A stretch of 64,000 nucleotides of DNA from Rostratula benghalensis. Its lineage: Eukaryota; Chordata; Aves; Charadriiformes; Rostratulidae. Shown here in pieces: positions 34,933 through 45,256 of this stretch. Below the pieces are notes generated by a model that was given only the letters and a program-made list of their open reading frames with translations, was not told the DNA's origin and ran no database searches. The stretch spans positions 703,592 to 767,591 of the forward strand of contig VXAI01000137.1 of the NCBI GenBank assembly GCA_013399305.1, given 5' to 3'. Both the position numbers and the translations under genes were made by a program. Each line of letters begins with the position of its first letter. Positions within the stretch are counted from its first letter, which is position 1.

Positions 34933-36220
34933 ACTGTGCAATGGGCAGTGTGAAAGACCCAGGAACCTCACCACTAGCACCTTGCTTGAATAGGGGAGAC
35001 CAAAGTGTCAGGATCCATATCCCTGAGGCATCTTTACCATCTAGACTGCCCCAAAGTGAGATGCAATCCCAGAGCCAGGGGCAGACAAGAGGTAAGAGAA
35101 CCTGATGTCCTTCTCAAGGGCAGCAAGAAAACGATGCGCAGGTCCAGCTGCCGTAGCTGCAGCAGGATTTGAAAAGATATTTCACTTCATCAACACGTTC
35201 ATTCACAGGTCCCCAAAGTAATCATTCATGAGTTTCTGGCTCACAAGGACATCGTGAAAAATCTGGCAAAATCTGCCAACTGCTGTACAGTTCAGAGCTC
35301 ACCTGACTTGAGGGCTTTTCACACAGCACCGGGGCTGTCCTCACCTCTGCTCCAGCCTCAATTGTGAACTGCAGCTTTTCCAGCTCCCAGTGTCACTTTC
35401 AACCCTCTATTTCTACTATGAATGAGTTACAGAAAGTCATTTAAAACAAAATGATTGAGGTTTTTGGATCTGATAGACAGCAACAGCTAATCCTGTTAGA
35501 AATTTGGCTCCTGCTTCTGCCATTATATATTCACAAAAGCTCCTGCTATGTGCTCAGTCATAATTTTCTGGCTCCCGTTTTTGACTTTCTTATTTCAATA
35601 TACATTGCTTTTTATTTTTCCGCCCCCCCCCCCATTAAACTGCCAACATTCTGGGCAAAACGTGAATCATTGCTCAATCTCTGCTGTTATAATTGGATGT
35701 TAATACAGCAGCAGGGATTTATTCAGTCTGATGGACTAAGTTAATTTACATGTACAAAAAGGCATCTTAAGTAGCCAATTTCCTTCCCGACAGTCAAAAG
35801 ATACATTTCCAGAACACTGAACAGTGACTCTGTCAAGCCATGTGGGTTCTCTGAATGTTGCTATCTTTCAAGACTCAGCCAGCCCCGAAAAACTGCAGAA
35901 AGATTAAGAGAGGAGGTTATTTGATTTCAAAGCCTTGAATAGAGTGTTCAAGATAATACAGTTTATTAAATAGAGCAAGGCAAAAAACACCTAGGAGACC
36001 ACTGGTGGAACAAGGTTCTGCACCTTTAAGAGAGCCCGTGAGGATATTTGTCACCTGCAGGGCATCCCAGGATACTGATTTTAACTTGGTGTGAATTAGG
36101 GACAAAAGGACCTTGAATCCTCTGTCTTGTTCGAGCCCTTGTGCCTCATCCCCCTGATATGTAAACAAAAGCAAAAAGAGTGGGAACACGGAAAAGAGCA
36201 GCCCAGAAAGCTGAAACACA
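34933..36220. other. Unique intron; C11 run at 35623-35633
   Basis: No family or exon recognised. The homopolymer C run is a G run on the gene's sense strand. Confidence 0.4.
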
Positions 36221-36277
36221 GGATCGTAGCATGGTTTGAAGATCACTGAGTTCCTCCCACTAGACCAGGTTGCTCAA
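36221..36277 (-). mobile_element. Minced CR1 remnant
   Basis: GGATCGTAGCATGGTTTG joins AAGATCACTGAGTTCC, which joins TCCCACTAGACCAGGTTGCT: three ordered 3'-end pieces with the intervening CR1 sequence deleted twice. Confidence 0.65.
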
Positions 36278-36849
36278 CTTCTTAGTTACACCAATAAGGA
36301 GCAAGGCTCACACACACATTGATGTTGTAAAACTGGTAGGAGATGAGCTGTTCCTGAAGGGATGGAGATGAGGAACTGGGGTTTATTCCAGCCTGCCACT
36401 CCAGCATGATAAGTAAATAACTTGCAAGTCCCACTGGGACGGGGAATGTCATTTCTCATCAGCCACCCCCCAAGCTCTTCATTGTAGCACTCTTCCTAGT
36501 AAATCCCTGCTTACATACTTGGAAAAATGGAGGCTTTAATTAAGGAAAGTTAATTGGAAGCAGCAGCACCTGTCAAGGACAAATGACACAATAATTAAAC
36601 TGGGGGTCAATGTCCCACTGTGTGGCAGGGTAAATTACCTGTCCTAATATACTTGTTCACAAAGAAGGGCTTCCTACCCACCTCTGTGTGTGTGTGCTGC
36701 TGCTCCTCCTCTCCTTCGCTGCCCTAAGCTGTCCTCCACAACTTTGGTGAGAGACATCTTTACTTTGGCATTGACAGAGCAAATCCCCAGCCATGATCAC
36801 ACACTGCTTACACAAAGAGAGGTAAAGCAAGGAAAGATACAGAAAGATT
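36278..36849. other. Unique intron with a candidate enhancer-like block
   Basis: 36530-36650 combines TTAATTAAGG, GTTAATTGG, CACCTGTC (an E-box), ATAATTAAAC and TAAATTACC. A TG run of about six units lies near 36686. Confidence 0.35.
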
Positions 36850-37262
36850 GCACCTCTCCTATGAGGACAGGCTGAGAGAGGTGGGATTGGTCAGCCTTGA
36901 GAAGAGAAGGCTCTGGGGAGACCTTAGAGCAGCCTTCCAGTATCTATAGGAAACATGGGGGGGACTCCTTATCAGGTAGGGGAACCACACGACAAGGAGG
37001 AATGGCTTTAAACTGAAAGATGAGAGATTTAGATGAGGTCTCAGGAATAAATTCTTCACTGTGAGGGTGGTGAGACCCTGGCCCAAGTTGCCCAAAGAAG
37101 TTGTGGCTGCCCCATCCCTGGAGGTGTGCAAGGACAGGTTGGACAGGGCTTTGAGCAACCTGGTCTGGTGGGAGGTGTCCCTGCCCAGGGCAGGGGGGTT
37201 GGAACTGGATGATCTTTAAGTCCCTTCCAACTCTAACCATTCTGTGATTCTATGATTTGATG
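36850..37262 (+). mobile_element. CR1 LINE 3' fragment, about 410 bp
   Basis: A complete 3' part: CACCTCTCCTATGAGGACAG, CCTTGAGAAGAGAAGGCTC, AGCAGCCTTCCAGTATC, GGCTTTAAACTGAAAGATG, GAAGTTGTGGCTGCCCC, GGGTTGGAACTGGATGATC and CATTCTGTGATTCTATGATT. Confidence 0.96.
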
Positions 37263-38756
37263 CTCATAGCCCTGTGGCAAAAAACCCAGAAGCCTTCAGG
37301 GTAAGGCTGAGAGTCCTCAATTCCTATCAGATGCCCTCACATTGAGATTGTTATTGGTGTTCTGCTGATTTTACCCAAGCCTGATGAAGCCAGCCACCTT
37401 CTTCCCCACCTGCAAACCATCAGTTCTGGCCAACTTTCTCTGCCTGTAGTATTCAACCTGTGTTTCTCCCCACCAGGACCAAGTAGGTTCAGATCCCCCC
37501 CCTTGTCTTGTTTATCACAAAAACTTTATCCCACGGTCAAGGGTTTCAGTCTGTTAACTGTTAGACAAACAAGGTTTGTCTAAATGTCTGTGTTCAAAAG
37601 CCTTCAAAATAGAGAGTCTCATGTCACAATTAACGCAGGGCCAGCCCAGGCTTAATGAGAGCTGGTGCCTGTGTGATTACTGAAGCATGCCTGCTGAGCA
37701 AGGGATAGATCGTTACCCAGGCTCTATAAAGACTATATATAGATTTAATTGGGACCTCTAATGGAATTTATGTCACTGCAATGGGCTTTCGCAAAGTCCA
37801 GCGTCTCTTGAAGGCTCTTGGTGGAGGCGTGAACAGTTAAAGCACAAAGGGAGAAGTTAGTAGTTGTTTTGGCTGGTGATGGCTATTTTCCAGGTAACCT
37901 TTTTCATCATCTTTCCAGATGTTCCCACCCTCCCCCTCAGTTATCAAGGAACATCTTCCTGCAGTTTCGTTCACCTCTGCAGCCCTCTCAGGTATCTTGT
38001 TGTGTCTTCTTCTTGTCCATTTCCATCGGTGCAATCCTATCACCGCTCCAAATGCCACCTTTACACCCACACCATCTTTGTGGGTTAAGATGTCTCCATC
38101 CAGTATCTGAAGGATCTTTGCCTCATCTCTCCCCCCAGCCACCCACATGCCCTCCTGGATTTCTAGCCTCACTACATGATGACAGTTCATGAAGAACTGA
38201 TTGTGTCAATCTAATTCCCTTCTGCAGGATTATACCAGCACCACCAAGCTACAGAGAGCATGGAAGACAGACAATTTCAAAAATGCCCTTTTCTTCAGTT
38301 GTGATCAGACGTAAAATTCCCCATAGTGGCATGTAGAAACAGCTGTGTTGGTTGGGACCAACACTCCACATATCCCAGTACCTTGTCTTCAGCCATGGCC
38401 TTATGGCACTAAGGAAAGCATAAGAACAGGATAAACATTTATGATACATCCTTGGTAACTGCCCAACCTTTGGATATTTTCATTCAGGGGATCTTCTGAG
38501 TCTTATATTTCTCTATGCCATAACCCGAATAGACCTTTCTTTAATTTTCCAGTTTAGCCTTGGAGACACTTTGACGTTTTGCATTCACAGCAGGCTTTGG
38601 AGGCAGATTCACAGGTCCCAAGCCCACTGCTTGAAGGAATCACATCCTTTCATTTGCGTGGGAGTTGATTTTCACCATTTTAATGTCATGCCCTCTAATT
38701 CTTGCATACGTAGATGTGGGGATTCATTCCCTTCTGCCAAAGATTCATAATTTCAC
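37263..38756. other. Unique intron containing a perfect palindrome
   Basis: 37500-37860 is AT-rich and holds the palindrome listed next and a TATATATAGATTTAATTG block. No exon recognised. Confidence 0.4.
37561..37583. repeat. Perfect inverted repeat, 10-bp arms, 3-bp spacer
   Basis: TTAGACAAAC, AAG, GTTTGTCTAA. The arms contain forkhead-like ACAAACA and GTTTGTC motifs on both strands. Confidence 0.9.
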
Positions 38757-39030
38757 CAATCCCTGCCCTGGGGCAGGGACACCTTCCACCAGACCAGGTT
38801 GTTCAAAGCCCCATCCAACCTGGCCTTGAACCCCTTCAGGGATGGGGCAGCCACAGCTTCTCTGGGCAAACTGGGCCAGTGTCTCACCACTGTCACAATA
38901 AAGAATTTCTTCCTGATATCTAATCTAAAACTACCTAATTTAATCTACCTAATATACCTAATCTAAATCTACTTAATCTCATCTACCTAATAATCTAATC
39001 TATTTTTTTCAGTTTAAAACCATTACCCAC
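38757..39030 (-). mobile_element. CR1 LINE fragment lacking its 3' tip, with an internal expansion
   Basis: Starts at CCCTGCCCTGGGGCAGG, so the last 60-70 bp of the element are absent. It continues CCACCAGACCAGGTTGTTC and AAGAATTTCTTCCTGATATC, is interrupted by an AATCTA/CCTAAT expansion (38917-39005), then resumes CAGTTTAAAACCATTACCC. Confidence 0.93.
38917..39005. repeat. AATCTA/ACCTAAT degenerate minisatellite inside a CR1
   Basis: Variants of ATCTAATCTAAATCT and ATCTACCTAAT recur about six times with irregular spacing. The seed matches the normal CR1 sequence at this point, which suggests local slippage expansion. Confidence 0.8.
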
Positions 39031-40333
39031 CTTGGCTCCCTTTCTCTTTTGACCGCTTGTTTACCATCGTTACCCGAATGTTGGGCAAAAGGAGAGGCCA
39101 CCTGGTCTGGGTCAGCCTTTTATAGCCTTCTCCACCTCTCTCACCCTTGGACTCTCAAGCACGAACCACATCATCCAGAACTATTAAACTACTGCCTTTA
39201 ACAGGGTGACACCTCTCGGTTTGAGGCACATGAGCATGTGTATCCTTGAGAAGCATCCCAGCTGTGAAAGGAAACACATCAGCTTAAACTGTGATTAAGC
39301 CTGCTTTATCAGGGGCTTGTGGAATGGCAGGTAACTCGTAGAGCTGTGTGCACTTGATTGCTTTCACTGGCGTGAGCATATAGTGGGACTGAGCTTCAGA
39401 AGACACACCATTACCCTTGCTGTTGAAAGGGACATGTGTTTTGTCCCCAGTTACCCTCGCACGTACTCCTCCCCCCTTGCTTTCAACCTCTCTTCTCTCA
39501 TCACTGCCTCTTCTCCTTTTATAAGTCATTCTCCATGCTGCACTATCAAATCTCAGCTGACACAAGCTCTGCAGCCTGCCACAGGCATCATCAATTGGAG
39601 TGATAGCATCAGCTGAAGAGTTATGAGGTCACACTGGTTAATCTGCAAACCAAAAAACCTAAGATCTGAGGCAGGGAGAGCCATGATAACCTTTGCTTGC
39701 AGTTAATCCTGAGCTGCGGCAAACACACACCAACCCAACCTAGAGAGAGAAAACTGGGACTTTCCAGGGTTATCACAATACCTCTGCCTCTCCAGAGTCC
39801 TCACCACCAAGAGCATTGCTAAGAGTTTCAGGCAAGAGTTAATCGAGATCCAGGGGGAAAATGGGAAACGGGCTCTTTCTGAGCCCTTAAATCTATGTCT
39901 CTATTTATTAAACAAGAGAAAATGAGACAGAGCTTGCTGCTCAGTTGATACCTGTGAGAGCTCAGCACTCTTTCAAGGTTTGGGTGGCAATTAGTGCTGC
40001 CAAAAAGACAATGACCAGGCAGAGATGCAGGCAACTATTTTGGGTCATATCTATTTGCCTTTAGAGATCTCTGTTATTTGTTTCAGCGTGGAATCAGTGA
40101 GAAGAAGTTCCCAGCAGAGCTCAGCTCCCCCTCTGCAGCACTTGAATTTGTGGAGGGCTTGAAACACAGAATTTCTACTGAGTGCAAAGAGGGTTGCTCC
40201 ATCCCAGTCCCCAGTGCCCATATTTCAAAGGATTAAGCACATAACCCAGTGCAGCAAGCACTACACATGTTTTCCCAGCTTTCTCAGACATCCATCTTGC
40301 CATAAAATGAAAGTTCAAGGACATTTAATTCCA
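39031..40333. other. Unique intronic sequence, no gene seen
   Basis: No repeat family or exon recognised. Confidence 0.4.
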
Positions 40334-41660
40334 GGATCATATAAATGCATAGCATTTAAGGTCAGAAGGGACCACTAGATCATCTGTTCTTGCTTCCTGT
40401 ACATCACAGGCCACTAAATTTCTCCCATCTACCCTTATATGAATGAAATAATCTGCTTTTAGCTGTAGCATGTTGCTTAGAAAGACCTCCCATTTCAATG
40501 TGAAGATACCAAGAAATGGAGAATCCTCCATTTCACGGGTGGTTTGTTCCAGTGGTTAATCACTCACACCATAAAAAGCTTGTACTTGCCTTGTATTTCA
40601 TGTGATTTCATCAGGCTTTGGCTTCCAACCACTGATCCTTATTCTGCTTTTCTTCTCTAGATTGAAGAGCCCTTTAAGCCTGCTATTTTCACCCCGCAAG
40701 GGTGCTCAGGCACGTGAATCGACTCATTCCTCAATATTCCTCCTGATAAATTAACAGACTGAGATCCTTCTAGTCCTTTTGAGGACATCATATCTTCTTG
40801 CTCCCTACAAATAGTTTTTGTGGGTCTTTAGTGCTCCTTTTCCCATCTCACTGTGATTTTTTACAAAAGGAGACCTCCCAGAGCTGACCATAGAGTATGG
40901 CTACTGCTCCCCCACTCTCTTGCACCCCTCCAAGGATGCAGGAGGGAGTCAGCCCGTTTCTGCCACAGGATGGACCAGGGAAAACCCTTTGCAAGGCTAT
41001 AAAGAAATGACTTGCTCCTCTGTTTTAGTCATTGCTTTCTAGGACACATCTCCCACTTTCCAGGCTGACTTCCATTCCTTCTTACCGGACAAGAGAAGTT
41101 TGCATTTCACACAGAATCACAGAATCTCAGGGATTGTAAGGGACCTTGAAAGATCATCCAGTCCAATCCTCCTGCCAGAGCAGGAACACCTAGATCAGTT
41201 CACAGTTGTTTCATTTGAGGGAGCCAAAACCACCCAACCACTCTGTCCTCATTATCGTTAACGTTGAGTTAATCATTGCACCACTGAATATTTTATCCGC
41301 AGGATTTAGGATCAACTTCTTGCTCATTCATGAAAAATTTCGATAGCGTTGGGCCCAATATTGATCCCTGGAGAATACTACCAGAAAAACCCTCAGGCTC
41401 TTTGAGAGCTGCCAAGTATTAAGCCATTTCAGAGATAGTTTTTTGCTATTTTTAGCTTTTTTTTTTTTTTTTTAAATGGGAACCAGCTATGTTGTTGACT
41501 CAAGTGCTGTACAGAAAACACAAAGAGAGGGCATCCACACAATAAAAGTTCATTATTTTCTTAAAGAACAAATCACCTATTTCCTTCAAGAATGCAAAAT
41601 ATCTTCTTTTTCATTAAAATATGCTACCCAGCTGCCACTTGGCCTAGTTCAGGAGTAAAC
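40334..41660 (-). mobile_element. Ancient CR1 LINE relic reaching into the RT region
   Basis: The left part shows an old sauropsid CR1 3' region in reverse: GGTCAGAAGGGACCACTAGA, ACATCACAGGCCACTAAATT, GTTTGTTCCAGTGGTTAATC, AGATTGAAGAGCCCTTTAAG. Right of a younger CR1 insertion (41111-41204), minus-strand translation of about 41345-41410 gives LQGSILGPTL, matching the conserved QGS-xLGP block of LINE reverse transcriptase; elsewhere the frame is broken. The segment 40905-41110 and everything beyond about 41480 are weak matches, so the right limit is uncertain. Confidence 0.72.
41111..41204 (-). mobile_element. Short CR1 3' end nested in the ancient CR1
   Basis: CAGAATCACAGAATCTCAGG, GACCTTGAAAGATCATCCAG, GAGCAGGAACACCTAGATC: third subfamily type. 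TTCACA occurs at both borders, which could be a short target duplication or chance. Confidence 0.9.
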
Positions 41661-43045
41661 ATCAGGAGCTTCAGACTTATCCAGGGACTTTGCTATTTAC
41701 TACTTAATATTACTCCTTTTAGCTACCAAGAATCGCTAAAGCAGGGCTCTCACCTAGGTTATTAAATTCCCTCAGATATTTGATACAGGGCGTTTCAGGT
41801 CCCAGGAATGAGAAGTCACCCTCAGAGAGGTCCTACACTATCCAGTCTATCCTGTCTAAAATGCCTTGGTGAATAAACCAAAGGTAGACAGGATCAATCT
41901 GGGCACTGGGAACCTACAAGGGTGTTAGGAGATGTGGCTTCTGAGGTTGAGATGACCCCCAAAATTGTGGTTGCCCTGTGACTACAGACACCACAGAGGT
42001 GCAGCAGCATTGATAAAGCTGGCTTTGCTGGCATCCAAAATCATTTCTCCTGACTGCTGGTGATAATTTGGGATTCAGGCCCTTTGCATGGATTCACTAT
42101 CTTGTGCAGGAGCACAGAAGATTCTTCATTTCTCCAGTTTCTCCTTTTGAGCTCCTGTAATTTTTTCATATTTTTCTCCAGACAAAGCAGAAGGCTGAGA
42201 CTCCCACTGCACCTTTCTTTTTATGGAAAGATATACAAGGAGCCCAGATTTCTTGGGGAAAAACAGCTGGCAGGAGGATCTGTAGAGGAACAGAACTTTT
42301 TATCCCTGTGGGTAACTGATTCAAACCTGATTTAAGGCCCTCAGCACTCCCTGGTACTGTATGAACCAGTGAGATCTCATTTCAGCTCCTTGCTGCCAAG
42401 GCATTGAACTCACAAAAGCTGCTACTGAGCAGGAGCGCTGCCCAAGGGGGGCAAGGATCAGGTCTGGGGGGAGGGTGACAGTGTTGGATAACTGCAAGGT
42501 GAATGCTGCCAGCTGGCTTGGGCATAAAGCAGGGAGACCCAAGGGACCCTATGAAGCCTCTGCCAACTCCATCCAGGTGGTTCCCAAGCTGACATCTTGA
42601 AAGAGAACAGGATTAACCTACTGAAGCATCTTAAAGGAGCCCTCCACCTCAAAGATCAAAGCTATCCTGGCTTTACCTCTCTTATTACACCAGCCTCCCT
42701 TTGTGGGCATGCCTTACAAAAACCCACAATCTATTTGGACTGGGGGGTTTGCTCGGGTGCATTTCACAGTGTATAACACTCCATGCAGAAAAAGACAAAA
42801 AAAAAAAAAAGGAATACCAACTCAAAAAATAGCCTTTTGTCCTCAGGCACAAAGAAGAAGGGAGGCCTGTTTGGCACATAACACAAGGGGAAAGAAATGA
42901 GAGAACAAGGAGCAGGGCCAGGATGTCAGAGATTCCCTCAGAAACACAAGCCCTGCCACGTAGCTCAGAGGGCCAGTGCTGCAGGTGACACTCTTGGCAG
43001 GACCCATCTGACCCTCCTGAACCTTTTTATCCAGGTCTCACCCAC
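41661..43045. other. Unique intron with an A14 run near 42798
   Basis: No repeat family or exon recognised. Confidence 0.4.
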
Positions 43046-43321
43046 AGAGAATCAAGGAATAGTCTGGGTTGGAAGGGAACTTAAAGATCATCAAGTTCAG
43101 CTTCCTGCCATGGGCAGGGACAGCTCCCACCAGACCAGGTTACTCAAAGCCCCATTAAGCCCGACTTTGAACCCCTCCCAGGATGGGGCATCCACAGCTT
43201 CTCTGAGCAACCTGTTCCAGTGCCTCACCACCCTCACACAGCAAAGAATTTCTTCCTAATATCTAATCTAAATCTTCCCTATTTCAGTTTAAAACTGTTA
43301 ACGCTCATCATATCACTACAC
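43046..43321 (-). mobile_element. CR1 LINE 3' fragment
   Basis: AGAGAATCAAGGAATAGTCT, GGGTTGGAAGGGAACTTAAAG, GCTCCCACCAGACCAGGTTA, AAGAATTTCTTCCTAATATC and CAGTTTAAAACTGTTAACGC. About 275 bp, with its terminal repeat partly decayed. Confidence 0.94.
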
Positions 43322-43771
43322 ATCCCCCAAAAATGGGGATGTATCTCCCAAAGATTTTGGAGACTCCTTGCAGAACTCAGTGCATCTGACTTCCCTGTCT
43401 CAGTAGCAGTGATGAATTCACTGCTCTTCTTTTCTCTTCCTTTTCCCCAGCTAATGCAAACACATGTGCAAAAGGGCCAGCACTCTGCCATGATCCTCAG
43501 AGCCATTCATGAAGGGGACAGGGCACAAAACCCTTCAAGGATTAGAAGGAAATTTGGTACAACACCGAAAAGGCTGTCTGAAGGTCAAACACATTTAGGC
43601 TTTTATTTGTATGAGGATTGACACTGGTTTTATTAAAACCACGCAGCCACTGTGCATATTTGTTTAAGAGAAGGTTGACCCTCTGATGCAGAGACTGGTC
43701 CAAGTGGAGCAAAGCTGAGGTTCTGTGCACTGGATCTGGACTCCATTCAACCACAACAGGCTTTTGATTAC

Positions 43772-43943
43772 TTGCCTAGAGAAGCTGAGGATGCCCCATC
43801 CCTGAGGATGTTCAAGGCCAGGCTGGATGGGGCTTTGAGCAACCTGGTCTGGTGAGAGATGTCCCTGCTCAGGGCAGGGGGGTTGGAATTCGATGATCTT
43901 TAAGGTCCTTTCCAACCTAAACTATTCTATAATCATATGATTA
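43772..43943 (+). mobile_element. CR1 LINE 3' end, about 170 bp
   Basis: Begins inside TTGCCTAGAGAAGCTGAGG, then TTCAAGGCCAGGCTGGATGG, GGGTTGGAATTCGATGATC and ends ACTATTCTATAATCATATGA. Inverted relative to the copy 450 bp to the left. Confidence 0.94.
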
Positions 43944-45175
43944 GAGTTTGATGGACCCAGCACCACACTCCTCACACACATGCAGACAGGCAACCCTGGC
44001 TGCCACCTCACAGCCTTTGTGAGCTCTGGCAGATTTATACCATACAGAAAGGGGCTGTGGGGAGCATTATTTTATTCACCTGCTTCCATTTCACACCAAT
44101 GAACCGGAAAATTCTAACTACAGCTTTTCTCTGTCTTTTACTGATCTATGATATCTGTCTGTCTGTCTCTTACCTGTCCACACACATGCAGTGTGGCAGC
44201 AATAATGTATGTCCTGAAGGAACAATATCACCTCTGCTTTTCCGAGGATTACAGCCTGACTCTTCCAGAAACAGCAATCCCTGGCCCTGGTTTATTAACC
44301 GAACAGCAGGCACTCAGAAACACCCTCACCCACACAATCAGGAGAGTGGTTTTCTCAGCATTTATGGTGAGAAGGAAATTAGGAGCGTATAATAAAATCA
44401 GAGGACAGCTGAGGATCAGCTTCAGCTCTCACCAGAATAATAGGTGAGGAGAGGTTCCTTCCAGTTGCCTGGGATTTTACCTGAGGAGAGCTGTATATCT
44501 CCTGCTTTAACCTTGTGAATTACAACATCACCTTTTTGGCTTATGTTTTAGAAAAACACAAGAGCTCATGCCCCTGATCCTTTATCTTCTCCAGAGGACA
44601 CACAGATTTTATAGATATCTGCTGTCCCAAGGGAGGTGAAGGAAAAGTGGTGGTTTGTACTTATTTTATTTCTTGTTTCAGCCATTGCTCCCGAATCAGC
44701 AGCTCCAAAATCCTGCTCTGCTTTGTATCTGTATCTTTGGAGACAGAAAATTTTGGAGAAGGAGGGAAGCCCAACTAGGTAGGAACACAACTGAAGTCCC
44801 TCCCTGGCCAGAGACTGATATCTGTGCAAGTTATTTAATTTCCAGTCCACTTCATCTACCCAAAGCATCTCTGAAAGGAACATAAACACCATCCAGGACT
44901 ATTTCTTTCCATTAATTATGAAGGAAGCCCATATGGGGGGTGGGATGAATCTGGAAAACACGTTTTTTTCTCTCACACACAGCAGGGGCTGGAGCATATC
45001 TGCAGCTCACAAGGATGTTGAGAAGCTCTGGGATCAGGGGGATTGCCTGGCGCTAATGGTGGATGTTTAGAAAGGCATGTACCGAATCCCTGGAAACATT
45101 TAACTCAGGCGGTTTGTTATCCTAAAAGATATGAAGTATTGCTGAGCTGGGGCTCAGAGCAGACATCTCCCTGAG
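43944..45175. other. Unique intronic sequence, no gene seen
   Basis: No repeat family or exon recognised. Confidence 0.4.
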
Positions 45176-45256
45176 GAGTTCTATGACCTGAGTTATGTAG
45201 ACTGCCTTAGACAATCACGCTGGTCTCTTTTGGCTTTCAAATCTATGAATTTATAA
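45176..45256 (+). mobile_element. Ancient CR1 3' end
   Basis: GACCTGAGTTATGTAGACTG, ACAATCACGCTGGTCTC, TTTTGGCTTTCAAATCTATG and AATTTATAA resemble the terminal part of an old CR1 (TGATCACA-TGGTCCCTTCTGG type with ATCTATGAA repeats). Possibly the same age class as the relic at 40.3 kb. Confidence 0.6.
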
